Under the pieces are notes generated by a model that was not told where the DNA came from, made no database searches, and saw only the letters and a program-made list of their open reading frames with translations. From CAVXHQ01 sp963789535 (GTDB taxonomy: Bacteria; Pseudomonadota; Alphaproteobacteria; Rhodobacterales; Rhodobacteraceae): DNA of 64,000 nt. Location of the stretch: contig CAWBKU010000005.1 in the NCBI GenBank assembly GCA_963789535.1, positions 558,001 through 622,000 of the forward strand, given 5' to 3'. Position numbers and translations under genes: made by a program. Of this stretch, positions 1 through 8,411 are shown in pieces (within the stretch, counting starts at the first letter, position 1; each line of letters starts with the position of its first letter).

Positions 1-75
1 GCCGGTGTCGAGACCGCGACGCGCGACGCCATGGCGCGCGACTACGAGGCGTTCGGATATCGCGACTGGCGTTAG
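1..75 (+). CDS. C-terminal end of an unidentified protein (partial)
   Basis: An open frame enters from outside the window and ends at a TAG at 73-75. The 24 visible residues end in GYRDWR. Its stop lies 3 bases from the stop of the convergent ptsN gene. Too little is visible to name the protein. Codon use (GC-rich third positions) is like that of the surrounding genes, which supports real coding. Confidence 0.45.
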   Translation, partial: AGVETATRDAMARDYEAFGYRDWR

Positions 76-78
76 GGA

Positions 79-543
79 TCACGCGGCCTGATTGGCCGTC
101 CCGTCCGTCAGCAACATATAGAGTGTCGATTCGTCGGCATTCGCCCGCAGTTTTGCGCAGGTGCCGGCGTTGCGCAGCGTCCGCGAGACGACAGCGAGCG
201 CCTTGAGGTGCTCGACGCCCGCATCGGCGGGGGCGAAGAGGGCGAACACCAGATCGACGGGCTGGCGGTCGACGGAATCGAAGTCGATCGGCTTTTCCAG
301 CCGCACGAACAGGCCGCGCACCTTGTCGAGTTGCGCGAGCCGTGCGTGCGGCAGGGCCACGCCGTGGCCCACGCCGGTCGGACCCAGCGCCTCACGCTCC
401 ATGAGCGCGTCGACGATGGTGCCTGCCTTGACGCCGAAACTGCCCTCGGCCATTTCGCCGATCTCGTGGAACAGGCGCTTCTTGCTCGTCCCCGAGGTCA
501 TCGCCTTCACGTCCGAAGGGCCAAGGATCGTGCTGATCTGCAT
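79..543 (-). CDS. ptsN: PTS IIA-like nitrogen-regulatory protein PtsN (EIIA-Ntr)
   Basis: This 154-aa protein is a single EIIA fructose/mannitol-type domain. The phospho-accepting histidine is His66 in the motif GVALPHAR, followed by the typical hydrophobic core VDLVFALFAP. EIIA-Ntr is the terminal phosphoacceptor of the nitrogen PTS and acts by protein contact in the cytoplasm, not in sugar uptake; that is family knowledge. It lies 36 bp downstream of hpf and is probably cotranscribed with it, the usual proteobacterial arrangement. Length is normal and all core motifs are present. Confidence 0.93.
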   Translation of the reverse strand: MQISTILGPSDVKAMTSGTSKKRLFHEIGEMAEGSFGVKAGTIVDALMEREALGPTGVGHGVALPHARLAQLDKVRGLFVRLEKPIDFDSVDRQPVDLVFALFAPADAGVEHLKALAVVSRTLRNAGTCAKLRANADESTLYMLLTDGTANQAA

Positions 544-579
544 GAAGCCGCGCTTCCTCTTCGCCTGACCGCCCGGGCG

Positions 580-1146
580 TCAGCGCGGGTCGACCCATCC
601 GATATTTCCGTCATCGCGTCGATAGACGACGTTGATGCCGCTGTTCTTTTCGTTGCGGAAGACCAGGACCGAGGCGTGCGCCAGTTCCATCTGCATGACC
701 GCCTCGCTGACCGACAGTTCCGGTATCTTTGCCTGCATCTCCGCCACGATCACCGGCGCATCGCCGCCGGACCCGTCGCCTTCGTCGTCGGTGGTCGCGG
801 CGAGGCTATAGGCGACCGCGTCCGAAAGCTCAACCGGTTGCGACCGCGCTTTGTGGTGGTCCTTCAGGCGCCGTTTATAGCGGCGCAACTGCTTGTCCAT
901 CTTCTCGCAGCAACTGTCGAACGCGGCATAGATCTCGGGGTCGCGGCCGCTGGCCTGCGCGGTGAGGCCGGTCGACAGATGCACCACGGTCTCGCAGACA
1001 TGCTCGTGACCAGATTTGGAGAACACGACGTAGACCTCGGTCGGACGCCCGGCATATTTGGCCAGCATCTCGTCGGTCTGGGTCTTTACATGGGCCTGTA
1101 GCGACTCACCGATGTCGATCTGTTTTCCGCTGATCTGATACCGCAT
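580..1146 (-). CDS. hpf: Long-form ribosome hibernation promoting factor HPF
   Basis: The 188-aa product begins MRYQISGKQIDIGE, the usual start of the HPF/YfiA fold, and has the second conserved C-terminal domain ending YRRDDGNIGWVDPR, so it is the long form that dimerises 70S ribosomes on its own. The start at 1146 is chosen because AAAGGAGG lies just upstream on the minus strand; an open frame continues upstream to 1287 but lacks family similarity. It sits between lptB and ptsN. The gene rpoN, found between lptB and hpf in many proteobacteria, is absent here. Confidence 0.92.
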   Translation of the reverse strand: MRYQISGKQIDIGESLQAHVKTQTDEMLAKYAGRPTEVYVVFSKSGHEHVCETVVHLSTGLTAQASGRDPEIYAAFDSCCEKMDKQLRRYKRRLKDHHKARSQPVELSDAVAYSLAATTDDEGDGSGGDAPVIVAEMQAKIPELSVSEAVMQMELAHASVLVFRNEKNSGINVVYRRDDGNIGWVDPR

Positions 1147-1379
1147 TCGGCCTCCTTTGGGGGTAAGTCGCCCGTGGGTGCGCGTCGTGGGCCGCGTTCG
1201 GACGGACGGGGGGGATGATGACGCGAAGCGGACCGACCGGTCGGCGGCGGACATGAACACTTCGCCCTCAGGAATCGTTTCCTGCAACCAGTGGTTGTGT
1301 CGCGCGCAACTGTCATCGCCGCTATCATCGCACCGACGGCCCCCCGGTTGTCAACTCTCCGCATCGGTGCGGCCAGGGA

Positions 1380-2135
1380 TCAGGTCACGCGAAAACTCTG
1401 GCCGAGGTAGACGCGGCGCACGTTTTCGTCGCGCACGACCTCTTCGGCGGTGCCCGACATCAGGACGTGACCGTCGTGCAGGATATAGGCGCGGTCGACG
1501 ATCTCGAGGGTTTCGCGGACGTTGTGGTCGGTGATGAGGACGCCGATGCCGCGCGTCTTCAGCTTGGCCACCAGTCCCCGGATCTCGACCACCGCGATCG
1601 GGTCGACGCCGGCGAAGGGTTCGTCGAGCAGGACGTATCGCGGTCCGGCGGCAAGGCATCGCGCAATCTCGGCGCGTCGCCGCTCACCGCCCGACAGGGC
1701 GAGGGCGGGGGCGCGCCGCAGATGCTCGATGGAGAACTCGGCGAGAAGTTCCTCGAGACGCTCGCGTCGCGCGGTCCGGTCGGGTTCGGCGATCTCGAGG
1801 ATGGCAAGGATGTTGTCCTCGACCGAGAGGCCGCGAAAGATCGACATTTCCTGCGGCAGATAGCCGATCCCGAGTTTCGCGCGGCGATACATCGGCAGCT
1901 GCGTCGCATCGCGTCCGTCGATGATGACCTGCCCGCCCTCGGGCGAGACGAGGCCCGCGATGGAGTAGAAACACGTCGTCTTGCCCGACCCGTTCGGCCC
2001 GAGCAGGGCCACGACCTCGCCCCGCGCGAGGCTCAGGGACACGTCGCGGATCACCGGGCGCTTGCGATAGCTCTTGCGCAGGTGGATGACCTGCAATCCG
2101 CCGGTGCCGTCCGTGACGCTCAGGTCGGGGGTCAT
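1380..2135 (-). CDS. lptB: LPS export ABC transporter ATP-binding protein LptB
   Basis: This 251-aa ATPase powers the LptB2FG complex that extracts lipopolysaccharide from the inner membrane. Walker A GPNGSGKTT lies at residues 46-54, the ABC signature LSGGE at 147-151 and Walker B LLDEPFAGVDP around 169-179. The run YLPQEMSIFRGLSVEDN after the Q-loop is typical of LptB. It follows lptA with a 2-bp gap, forming kdsD-lptC-lptA-lptB on the minus strand. The 233 bp between it and hpf hold no gene. Confidence 0.95.
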   Translation of the reverse strand: MTPDLSVTDGTGGLQVIHLRKSYRKRPVIRDVSLSLARGEVVALLGPNGSGKTTCFYSIAGLVSPEGGQVIIDGRDATQLPMYRRAKLGIGYLPQEMSIFRGLSVEDNILAILEIAEPDRTARRERLEELLAEFSIEHLRRAPALALSGGERRRAEIARCLAAGPRYVLLDEPFAGVDPIAVVEIRGLVAKLKTRGIGVLITDHNVRETLEIVDRAYILHDGHVLMSGTAEEVVRDENVRRVYLGQSFRVT

Positions 2136-2137
2136 CC

Positions 2138-2638
2138 CTAGTTGCCGCCCTGCTGGAACACGGTGCGCACCCGCCCCTCCATCCGCGCGGTTCCGGTAGC
2201 GAGGTTCACCACCATCCGTTCTGCCGACAGCGCCGAGGCGCCCTGCGTCAGCAGCACGTCGCCCGAGAGCGACAGCGTGCCTTCGGCGATGTCGTAGTCG
2301 GCGTTTGCGGCCTCGGCCGCCTCGGTCGCGGTGACGAAGGTGACACCACCCGAGGCGAGCAGGCGTGCGATGGTGCCGGTGCCTTCGGCATAGATCACCT
2401 CGACCCGGGCGGCGGCGATCCGCAGGTCGCCCTGCCCGATCACCACGTTGCCCTCGAACACCGCCGAGCCGCTGTCCTGATCGACGGTCAGGGCGTCCGC
2501 CGAGACCTCGACCGGGAGGGAGGGGTCGGCGTCGATCCCACCGAGGGCGATGTCGGTCTGGGCGACTGCCGGGACGGCGCCGATGAACAGGAGGGATATG
2601 GCAAGGCAGAGGGCGAGGGCCGCCGTCGGATGTCTCAT
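2138..2638 (-). CDS. lptA: LPS transport periplasmic bridge protein LptA (OstA family)
   Basis: This 166-aa protein has a Sec signal peptide (hydrophobic residues 5-22, cleavage after AVAQ near residue 27) followed by an OstA-type beta-jellyroll with repeated D/N-G and VEV-type strands. LptA monomers chain LPS across the periplasm. It overlaps the end of lptC by 4 bases and precedes lptB, so translational coupling is likely. Length is normal for alphaproteobacterial LptA. It is assigned on gene order plus the OstA-like pattern, because sequence motifs in this family are weak. Confidence 0.88.
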   Translation of the reverse strand: MRHPTAALALCLAISLLFIGAVPAVAQTDIALGGIDADPSLPVEVSADALTVDQDSGSAVFEGNVVIGQGDLRIAAARVEVIYAEGTGTIARLLASGGVTFVTATEAAEAANADYDIAEGTLSLSGDVLLTQGASALSAERMVVNLATGTARMEGRVRTVFQQGGN

Positions 2639-3273
2639 GGCTCTGTCGCCCCCGTTCCGCCGCCCGGTGCGGGCGCTTCTGGCGGTTGATATATCAGCCG
2701 CACGCCGCCATTGAAAACCATCCTCTGCCCGGTGCCGTCACGGGCCGCGAATATGCTCATCGCCTGCGCGGTCAGTTCGCCATAGGGCGCGCGCACCTCG
2801 AGCGGGCCGAGCGACGTGACCTCGCCGGTGCCGAAGTCGGCGATCAGCCCCTCGGTCTCCATCTCGTAGCCCGAGGAGGTGACGACGCGGGCAAGGCCCG
2901 AGATCCGTGCGGTCCGGGCGCGGGGGTCGAGTTCGCCCATCCCCGCCGCGATCTCGACGGTGCTGCCGTCGGTCGCATCGAGGCGGGCGCGGATCTCGGT
3001 GATTGCAAAGGCGTCGGGCGTGTCGGCATCGGGGCGGATGCTGCCGGCGCGGATCGACACCACGGTGCCGTCGTCTGCGGTGCCCGCGAACTGGGGCGCG
3101 GAGATGCGCTGTTCTCGCGCGATGGCCTCGACCTCGGAGAACGGGATCGACGGATCCGGCCCGTCGCTGCGCGCGAGCAGGAAGATCGCCGAGAGGAGGG
3201 CGAGGCCCGCCATCGGCAGCACGATCTTGGACCAGGTGACGAACAGGGTGTGCCGTTCGGTCGTGTCCATCAC
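2635..3273 (-). CDS. lptC: LPS export protein LptC
   Basis: This 212-aa protein has one N-terminal membrane anchor (about residues 14-32, IVLPMAGLALLSAIFLL) and a periplasmic domain of repeated beta-strands. It matches the bitopic LptC that hands LPS from LptB2FG to LptA. It overlaps kdsD upstream and lptA downstream by 4 bases each, the classic ATGA coupling. The family diverges strongly at sequence level, so position between kdsD and lptA is a large part of the evidence. Confidence 0.88.
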   Translation of the reverse strand: MMDTTERHTLFVTWSKIVLPMAGLALLSAIFLLARSDGPDPSIPFSEVEAIAREQRISAPQFAGTADDGTVVSIRAGSIRPDADTPDAFAITEIRARLDATDGSTVEIAAGMGELDPRARTARISGLARVVTSSGYEMETEGLIADFGTGEVTSLGPLEVRAPYGELTAQAMSIFAARDGTGQRMVFNGGVRLIYQPPEAPAPGGGTGATEP

Positions 3274-4223
3274 TGGACGCCGGCGCGCAGCAGGTCGTGG
3301 ATGTGCAGGATGCCGCAGACGTCGCCGGTTGCGGCGTCGGTAACGAAGAGGCAGGTGATCCGCGCGGCCTGCATGGTGGCGAGCGCGCGTTCGGCAAGCG
3401 TGTCGGACGGCACGGTGCGCGGCGCGCGGGTCATCACGTCGCCCGCCACATTGTCGAGAAGGCCCGCCATGTGCCGCCGCAGGTCGCCGTCGGTGATGAT
3501 CCCGACCAGTCGCCGGTCCTCGGCGACGCCGACGACACCGAAGCCGCGGGCCGAGATCGTGAGCAACGCCTCGCCCATCGCCGTGTCCGGCGCCACCAGC
3601 GGCACCGCGTCGCCGCCGTGCATCAGGTCCGCCACCCGGCGGAGTTGCGCGCCGAGCTTGCCGCCCGGATGCAGGTCGCGGAAATCGGCGGGGGTGAAGT
3701 CGCGCGCCTCCATCAAGGCAATCGCGAGGGCGTCGCCCAGCGCCAGTGCCATCGTCGTCGATACGGTCGGCACCACGCCATAGCCGCAGGCCTCGGGCAC
3801 CTGCGGCATCAGCAGGACGATGTCGGCCTGCCGCGCCAGCGTGCCCTGCGGGCGCGCCGTGATGGCGATGAGGGCCACGCCGAACCGCCGCGAATGGGCG
3901 ACGATGTTCGCCAGTTCCGGCGCCTCGCCCGAGTTCGAGAGTGCCACCACCACGTCGCCGCGCGCGATCATCCCAAGGTCGCCGTGGCTCGCCTCGGCGG
4001 GGTGGACGAAATGCGCAGGTGTGCCGGTGGACGCGAGCGTGGCCGCGATCTTGCGCGCGATGAGGCCGGATTTGCCCATGCCGGTAAGGATCACGCGCCC
4101 TGTCGCAGCGCGGATCGCGGCGAGGGCCGCGTCGAAACTCGTCCCCAGCCCCTCGCCCAGCAACGCCAGCGCCGCCGCCTCTTCGGCGATCACACGGCGC
4201 GCGGTGTCGAGCGGGGTGGCCAT
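3270..4223 (-). CDS. kdsD: D-arabinose-5-phosphate isomerase (KpsF/GutQ family)
   Basis: The 317-aa enzyme interconverts ribulose-5-phosphate and arabinose-5-phosphate, the first step to KDO. An N-terminal SIS domain carries ILTGMGKSGLIARKIA, the AEASHGDLGM segment and ALSNSGEAPEL; two CBS domains follow in the C-terminal third (GIITDGDLRRHM is in the first). I chose the start at 4223 (MATPLDTAR); the frame is open to 4310 but that part overlaps the RNase D gene. Its stop overlaps lptC. RNase D ends 1 bp upstream, so the genes may share a transcript. Confidence 0.92.
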   Translation of the reverse strand: MATPLDTARRVIAEEAAALALLGEGLGTSFDAALAAIRAATGRVILTGMGKSGLIARKIAATLASTGTPAHFVHPAEASHGDLGMIARGDVVVALSNSGEAPELANIVAHSRRFGVALIAITARPQGTLARQADIVLLMPQVPEACGYGVVPTVSTTMALALGDALAIALMEARDFTPADFRDLHPGGKLGAQLRRVADLMHGGDAVPLVAPDTAMGEALLTISARGFGVVGVAEDRRLVGIITDGDLRRHMAGLLDNVAGDVMTRAPRTVPSDTLAERALATMQAARITCLFVTDAATGDVCGILHIHDLLRAGVQ

Positions 4224-4224
4224 G

Positions 4225-4836
4225 TCAGTGGGCGAATATGTCGAGTTCGGGCCAGCCCTCGAGGTCGAGGCGGGCGCGGGCAGGCAGGAAATCGAAGCAG
4301 GCCTGCGCAACTTCCGTCCGCCCCTCGCGCGCCAGCATCGCGTCGAGCACCTCCCGGAGGCGGTGCAGATAGAGGACGTCCGAGGCCGCGTAGTCGAGTT
4401 GCGCGGGCGTCAGATCGGCAGCGCCCCAGTCGCTCTGCTGCTGATACTTCGAGATGTCGACGCCAAGGAGATCGCCCAGCAGATATTTCAGGCCATGCCG
4501 GTCGGTGAAGGTCCGCACGAGTTTCGACGCGACCTTGGTGCAATAGACGGGCGCGGTCAGCGTGCCATAGGCATTGAGCAGGGCGGCGATGTCGAAACGG
4601 CCGAAGTGGAACAGTTTCAGCACGGCGGGATCGGCCAGCATCCGGCACAGGTTCGGCGCGGGCCGGATGTCGCGGGCAACCTGCACCAGATGGCAGTCGC
4701 CGTCGCCGCCCGACATCTGGATCAGGCACAAGCGGTCGCGGTGCGGGTTCAGGCCCATCGTCTCGCAGTCGATGGCGACCGCGCGCCCGAGGTCGACGCC
4801 GTCTGGCAGGTCGTGCTGATACAGGTGGTTCGCCAT
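4225..4836 (-). CDS. rnd: Short ribonuclease D (3'-5' exonuclease domain only)
   Basis: The 203-aa protein is a DEDD-type 3'-5' exonuclease. Exo I is AIDCETMGLN (Asp23, Glu25), Exo II is HFGRFDIAAL, and Exo III is the YAASDVLYL segment. It lacks the HRDC domains of E. coli RNase D (375 aa), as is common for short alphaproteobacterial versions. A role in 3' maturation or turnover of RNA is inferred from the family. It lies directly upstream of kdsD. Confidence 0.88.
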   Translation of the reverse strand: MANHLYQHDLPDGVDLGRAVAIDCETMGLNPHRDRLCLIQMSGGDGDCHLVQVARDIRPAPNLCRMLADPAVLKLFHFGRFDIAALLNAYGTLTAPVYCTKVASKLVRTFTDRHGLKYLLGDLLGVDISKYQQQSDWGAADLTPAQLDYAASDVLYLHRLREVLDAMLAREGRTEVAQACFDFLPARARLDLEGWPELDIFAH

Positions 4837-4892
4837 GGGGCCTCCTCGGGGTTGCCCCTGACTATCCTACACGGCACCCCGGGAAAAGCCGC

Positions 4893-5657
4893 CTAGCGGA
4901 ACGATGCCGCGAGCGCGCGGGCCCCCTCTGCGAGCAGCACGAGATCGACGCCGACGGCGGTAAAGGTCGTCCCGAGGTCGATACAGCGGCGGGTAAAGGC
5001 GGCGTCCGGGGTGAGGATACCGACCGGCATGCCCATCGCCACCATCTTGCCGATGGCCCCCTCGACCGCTTCCATGACCTCGGGGTGCGTGCCTTGACCG
5101 GGATAGCCCATGCTTGCCGCCAAATCCGACGGCCCGATGAAGATGCCGTCGACGCCGTCGACCGTGGCGATCTCTTCGATCCGTTCGAGGGCGCCGATGG
5201 TCTCGGTCTGGAGGAGCAGGCACAATTCATCGTCCGCGCTAGCGGCATAGTTCCCGACGCCGCCGAACCGGGTGGCGCGGGTCATGCCCGACACGCCCCG
5301 GATGCCGCGCGGCCCATAGCGCATCGCGCGCACGGCGGCGCGGGCCGCGTCGGCGGTCTCGATATAGGGCAAGAGCAGGGTCTGCGCGCCTATGTCGAGG
5401 AACCGCTTGATAAGGACCGTATCGTTCGCGGCGGGCCGCACGATGGCGCTCACGTCCGGATAGCCCGCGATGGCCTGAAGGCCCTGCAAGGCGTCGCTGA
5501 CCTCGATGGGCGAGTGCTCGGTGTCGATCAGCACCCAGTCGAAGCCGCAACCGGCGAGCAGTTCGGTCGCCATGCTGCCGCTCAGGCCGTTCCAGATGCC
5601 GATCTGCGGGCGGCCCGCCTTTAGCGCTGCCTTGAACAGGTTGGCGGGGTTCTTCAT
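4893..5657 (-). CDS. HpcH/HpaI-type class II aldolase
   Basis: This 254-aa protein belongs to the HpcH/HpaI (citrate lyase beta-like) TIM-barrel family, metal-dependent pyruvate aldolases such as 4-hydroxy-2-oxoheptanedioate or 2-keto-3-deoxy-sugar-acid aldolase. Family motifs are WVLIDTEHSP, LLPYIETADAARAAVRAMRYGPRGIRG and GIFIGPSDLAASMGYPG. The natural substrate cannot be read from sequence. The start overlaps the aroQ stop by 4 bases, so it is translated after aroQ. Confidence 0.86.
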   Translation of the reverse strand: MKNPANLFKAALKAGRPQIGIWNGLSGSMATELLAGCGFDWVLIDTEHSPIEVSDALQGLQAIAGYPDVSAIVRPAANDTVLIKRFLDIGAQTLLLPYIETADAARAAVRAMRYGPRGIRGVSGMTRATRFGGVGNYAASADDELCLLLQTETIGALERIEEIATVDGVDGIFIGPSDLAASMGYPGQGTHPEVMEAVEGAIGKMVAMGMPVGILTPDAAFTRRCIDLGTTFTAVGVDLVLLAEGARALAASFR

Positions 5658-6103
5658 GCGGCGGTCGCGGCCAACAGCGTCGCCATCCGGCGCAGCGCGA
5701 AATCATAGCCTTGTGTCCCGAACCCGGCGATCACGCCGTCGGCGCGGGCGCTGACGTGGGAATGGTGGCGGAACGCCTCGCGGCGGTGGATGTTCGAGAT
5801 GTGGACCTCGAGGACGGGACCGTCGAAGGCATTGAGGGTGTCGAGGATGGCGATCGAGGTATGGCTGTAGGCGCCGGGGTTGATGATTATGCCCGCAGCG
5901 GTGCCGCGTGCGGCGTGGATCAGGTCGATGAGGGCGCCCTCGTGGTTGGACTGATGCGCGGTGATGGCCAGCCCGAGGTCGGCGCCCAATGATGTGCAGC
6001 GCGCCACGACGTCGTCGAGGGTTTCGGCGCCGTAGATCTCGGGCTGGCGCTGACCCAGAAGGTTCAGGTTCGGACCGTTCAGCAGGGTGATCGCATGGGG
6101 CAT
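5654..6103 (-). CDS. aroQ: Type II 3-dehydroquinate dehydratase
   Basis: The 149-aa enzyme dehydrates 3-dehydroquinate in the shikimate pathway. The N-terminus ITLLNGPNLNLLGQRQPEIYG contains the flexible loop with the catalytic tyrosine, and INPGAYSHTSIAI and VEVHISNIHRREAFRHHS-type segments carry the substrate-binding and catalytic histidine residues. Length is normal for the dodecameric type II enzyme. It overlaps the downstream aldolase gene by 4 bases. Confidence 0.95.
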   Translation of the reverse strand: MPHAITLLNGPNLNLLGQRQPEIYGAETLDDVVARCTSLGADLGLAITAHQSNHEGALIDLIHAARGTAAGIIINPGAYSHTSIAILDTLNAFDGPVLEVHISNIHRREAFRHHSHVSARADGVIAGFGTQGYDFALRRMATLLAATAA

Positions 6104-6212
6104 GGGCGGCTCCGGTTTGGGACGATTGCGCCCTTATCGCAGGTCCGGGGCCGCTTGGGCAGCGCCTCTTGCCGGTCGGGCGCGGGCACGTGCCGCCGGG
6201 ACACAGTGCCGC

Positions 6213-7700
6213 TCAGTAAGCCTGCGTCGCCGCCACCGCGCGTTTCCAGTCGGCATATTTGCGGTCCCGCTCGCCCGCGTCCATCCGCGGCCTGAACGTC
6301 CGCTCGAGCGCCCAGCTCTCCGAGAACCCGGCCAGATCCGGATAGACCCCGGCGCGCTGTCCGGCGAGCCAGGCGACACCGAGTGCCGTCGTCTCGAGCA
6401 CCTCTGGCCGGTCGACCGGCGCGCCGATGATATCGGCGAGGAACTGCATCGACCAGTCGGATGCACTCATGCCACCGTCGACGCGAAGCGAGGCATCGTC
6501 GGGGCTGCCCGCCCAGTCGGCCTTCATCGCCTCGAGGAGGTCGCGCGTCTGGTAGCCCACCGATTCGAGGGCCGCCTTCGCCAGTTCGGCAGGGCCGGAG
6601 TTGCGCGTCAGGCCGAACACCGCGCCACGACACTCGGCATTCCAGTAGGGCGCGCCGAGGCCGGTGAAGGCGGGCACGACGATCACGTTCTGTCCGGGAT
6701 CGGCGGTTTCGGCGAGCGGTTGCGTCTCCTTGGCCTCGCGGATGATCTTGAGCCCGTCGCGCAGCCATTGCACCACGGCACCGGCGACGAAGATCGACCC
6801 TTCGAGAGCATAGGTCGGCCTGCCGTCGAGCTGATAGGCGATGGTGGTGAGCAGCCGGTTGTTCGACGTGACGGGCGTGTCGCCGGTATTCAGCAGCGCG
6901 AAACATCCCGTACCGTAGGTCGATTTCAGCATGCCGGGCGTGAAACACGCCTGCCCCACGGTCGCCGCCTGCTGATCCCCCGCCACGCCGAGGATCGGCA
7001 GCTCCGCGCCGAACAGATCGGCGCGCGTGGTGCCGAAGTCGGCGGCGCAGTCCAGAACCTCGGGGAGCATCTGCATCGGCACGCCCAGCATGTCGCAGAT
7101 CGTGGCGCTCCACCGGCCCTTGTGGATGTCGTACAGCATCGTCCGCGCGGCGTTGGTGGCGTCCGTGACGTGCCGTTTGCCGCCCGTCAGCTTCCAGATC
7201 AGGAAACAGTCGACGGTGCCGAACAGCAATTCGCCGCGTTCGGCCCGCGCCCGTGCGCCCTCGACGTTCTCGAGCAGCCAGCGCAGCTTCGTCCCCGAGA
7301 AATAGGGGTCGGCCAGAAGGCCCGACTTGGCGGTGATGACCTTGTCGTCGCCGCGCGCGCGCAGTTCCTCGCAAAAGGCGCTCGTCCGCCGGTCCTGCCA
7401 GACGATGGCGTTGTGGATCGGCTGGCCGGTATCCCGGTCCCAGACCACCGTCGTCTCGCGTTGGTTGGTGATGCCGATGCCCGCGATGTCGCGGCCCGAC
7501 AGCCCCGCCTTCTCGATCGCGGCGCGGCAGGTCGCCGCCGTCGTGGCCCAGAGGTCGGCGGGGTCGTGCTCGACCCAGCCGCTTTGCGGGAAATGCTGCG
7601 GAAATTCCTCTTGCGCGGTCGCCACGACGCCCATCGCGCCGTCGAACAGGATCGCGCGGGTGGATGTCGTGCCCTGGTCGATGGCGAGGATGTGGGTCAT
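6213..7700 (-). CDS. glpK: Glycerol kinase
   Basis: The 495-aa FGGY-family kinase makes sn-glycerol-3-phosphate from glycerol and ATP. The N-terminal phosphate-binding motif AIDQGTTSTRAILFD is at residues 6-20. Other family motifs are GITNQRETTVVWD, KSTYGTGCFALLNTG and ALEGSIFVAGAVVQWLRD. It is the third gene of a minus-strand run glpD - DUF805 gene - glpK (gap 13 bp), so glycerol is taken to dihydroxyacetone phosphate by two flanking enzymes. No glycerol transporter or GlpR-type regulator is in the window. Confidence 0.96.
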   Translation of the reverse strand: MTHILAIDQGTTSTRAILFDGAMGVVATAQEEFPQHFPQSGWVEHDPADLWATTAATCRAAIEKAGLSGRDIAGIGITNQRETTVVWDRDTGQPIHNAIVWQDRRTSAFCEELRARGDDKVITAKSGLLADPYFSGTKLRWLLENVEGARARAERGELLFGTVDCFLIWKLTGGKRHVTDATNAARTMLYDIHKGRWSATICDMLGVPMQMLPEVLDCAADFGTTRADLFGAELPILGVAGDQQAATVGQACFTPGMLKSTYGTGCFALLNTGDTPVTSNNRLLTTIAYQLDGRPTYALEGSIFVAGAVVQWLRDGLKIIREAKETQPLAETADPGQNVIVVPAFTGLGAPYWNAECRGAVFGLTRNSGPAELAKAALESVGYQTRDLLEAMKADWAGSPDDASLRVDGGMSASDWSMQFLADIIGAPVDRPEVLETTALGVAWLAGQRAGVYPDLAGFSESWALERTFRPRMDAGERDRKYADWKRAVAATQAY

Positions 7701-7713
7701 GCTTTGCGCTCCG

Positions 7714-8319
7714 TCAGCCGTAGGCGTTGGCCTCTTTGTCGCCCTCCTGCGCCCACCAGACGATGAGCAGGATGATCCCGATGCCGGTCAGCGCGATCAG
7801 CCACCACCACCCCGACTTGCCGATGTCGTGCAGCCGCCGCGCGCTGACGGCGAGGGTCGGGAACAGGACGACGAGGTTCCAGGCTGCGCCCAATACGGTC
7901 GGCGCGACCATGGCGTCGAACATCGGACTGTAGACCGGGTCGAACAGGCTTGCGTCGATGATGCTGAATACGATTCCGATCAGGATCGAGGCGAGCATGA
8001 ACCACCAGAATTCGCCCCGGCTGGCCCGGCCGCGAAAGTTGACAAAATTCTTGAAGGCCTTGGAAAAGGCGCCGCCCATGCCGATCGGTTCGGCATAGTT
8101 GCGGCCACCGCTGCGGGGTGACGTCCGGCGGGTCGTGCCCGCCGCCCCCGGCGCGGGGGGCACCAGTCCCTTGATATGCCGATAGGCCGGCTCCCAGTCG
8201 GCCATGCCGTCCGACCAGATCAGCGTTTCGGAGTGTACCACGTCGGCACCGATCAGCGCCTGCATCGCATTCTCGTCCACCGGCCCCTTGCGGTCGCTGC
8301 CAACGGAATAATACCACAT
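7714..8319 (-). CDS. GYF_2 / DUF805 membrane protein
   Basis: This 201-aa protein has two parts. Residues 1-55 form a GYF_2-type module starting MWYYSVGSDRKGPVDENAM with the pattern GADVVHSETLIWSDGMADWEPAY. The C-terminal half is a DUF805 domain beginning NFVNFRGRASRGEFWWFML with about four transmembrane helices and the signature RRLHDIGKSGWWWL. The function is unknown. I chose the start at 8319 because the GYF module begins there; the frame is open to 8439. It is placed between glpD (93 bp) and glpK (13 bp), probably in the same transcript. Confidence 0.82.
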   Translation of the reverse strand: MWYYSVGSDRKGPVDENAMQALIGADVVHSETLIWSDGMADWEPAYRHIKGLVPPAPGAAGTTRRTSPRSGGRNYAEPIGMGGAFSKAFKNFVNFRGRASRGEFWWFMLASILIGIVFSIIDASLFDPVYSPMFDAMVAPTVLGAAWNLVVLFPTLAVSARRLHDIGKSGWWWLIALTGIGIILLIVWWAQEGDKEANAYG

Positions 8320-8411
8320 CTTCTCGGACAAATCCCGACACCCCTCTGCAATTGCGCCCCAACCGGGCAGGCAAAGACTAGCCAGCCGGTTTGCGAAAGG
8401 ACAGGGCCAGT

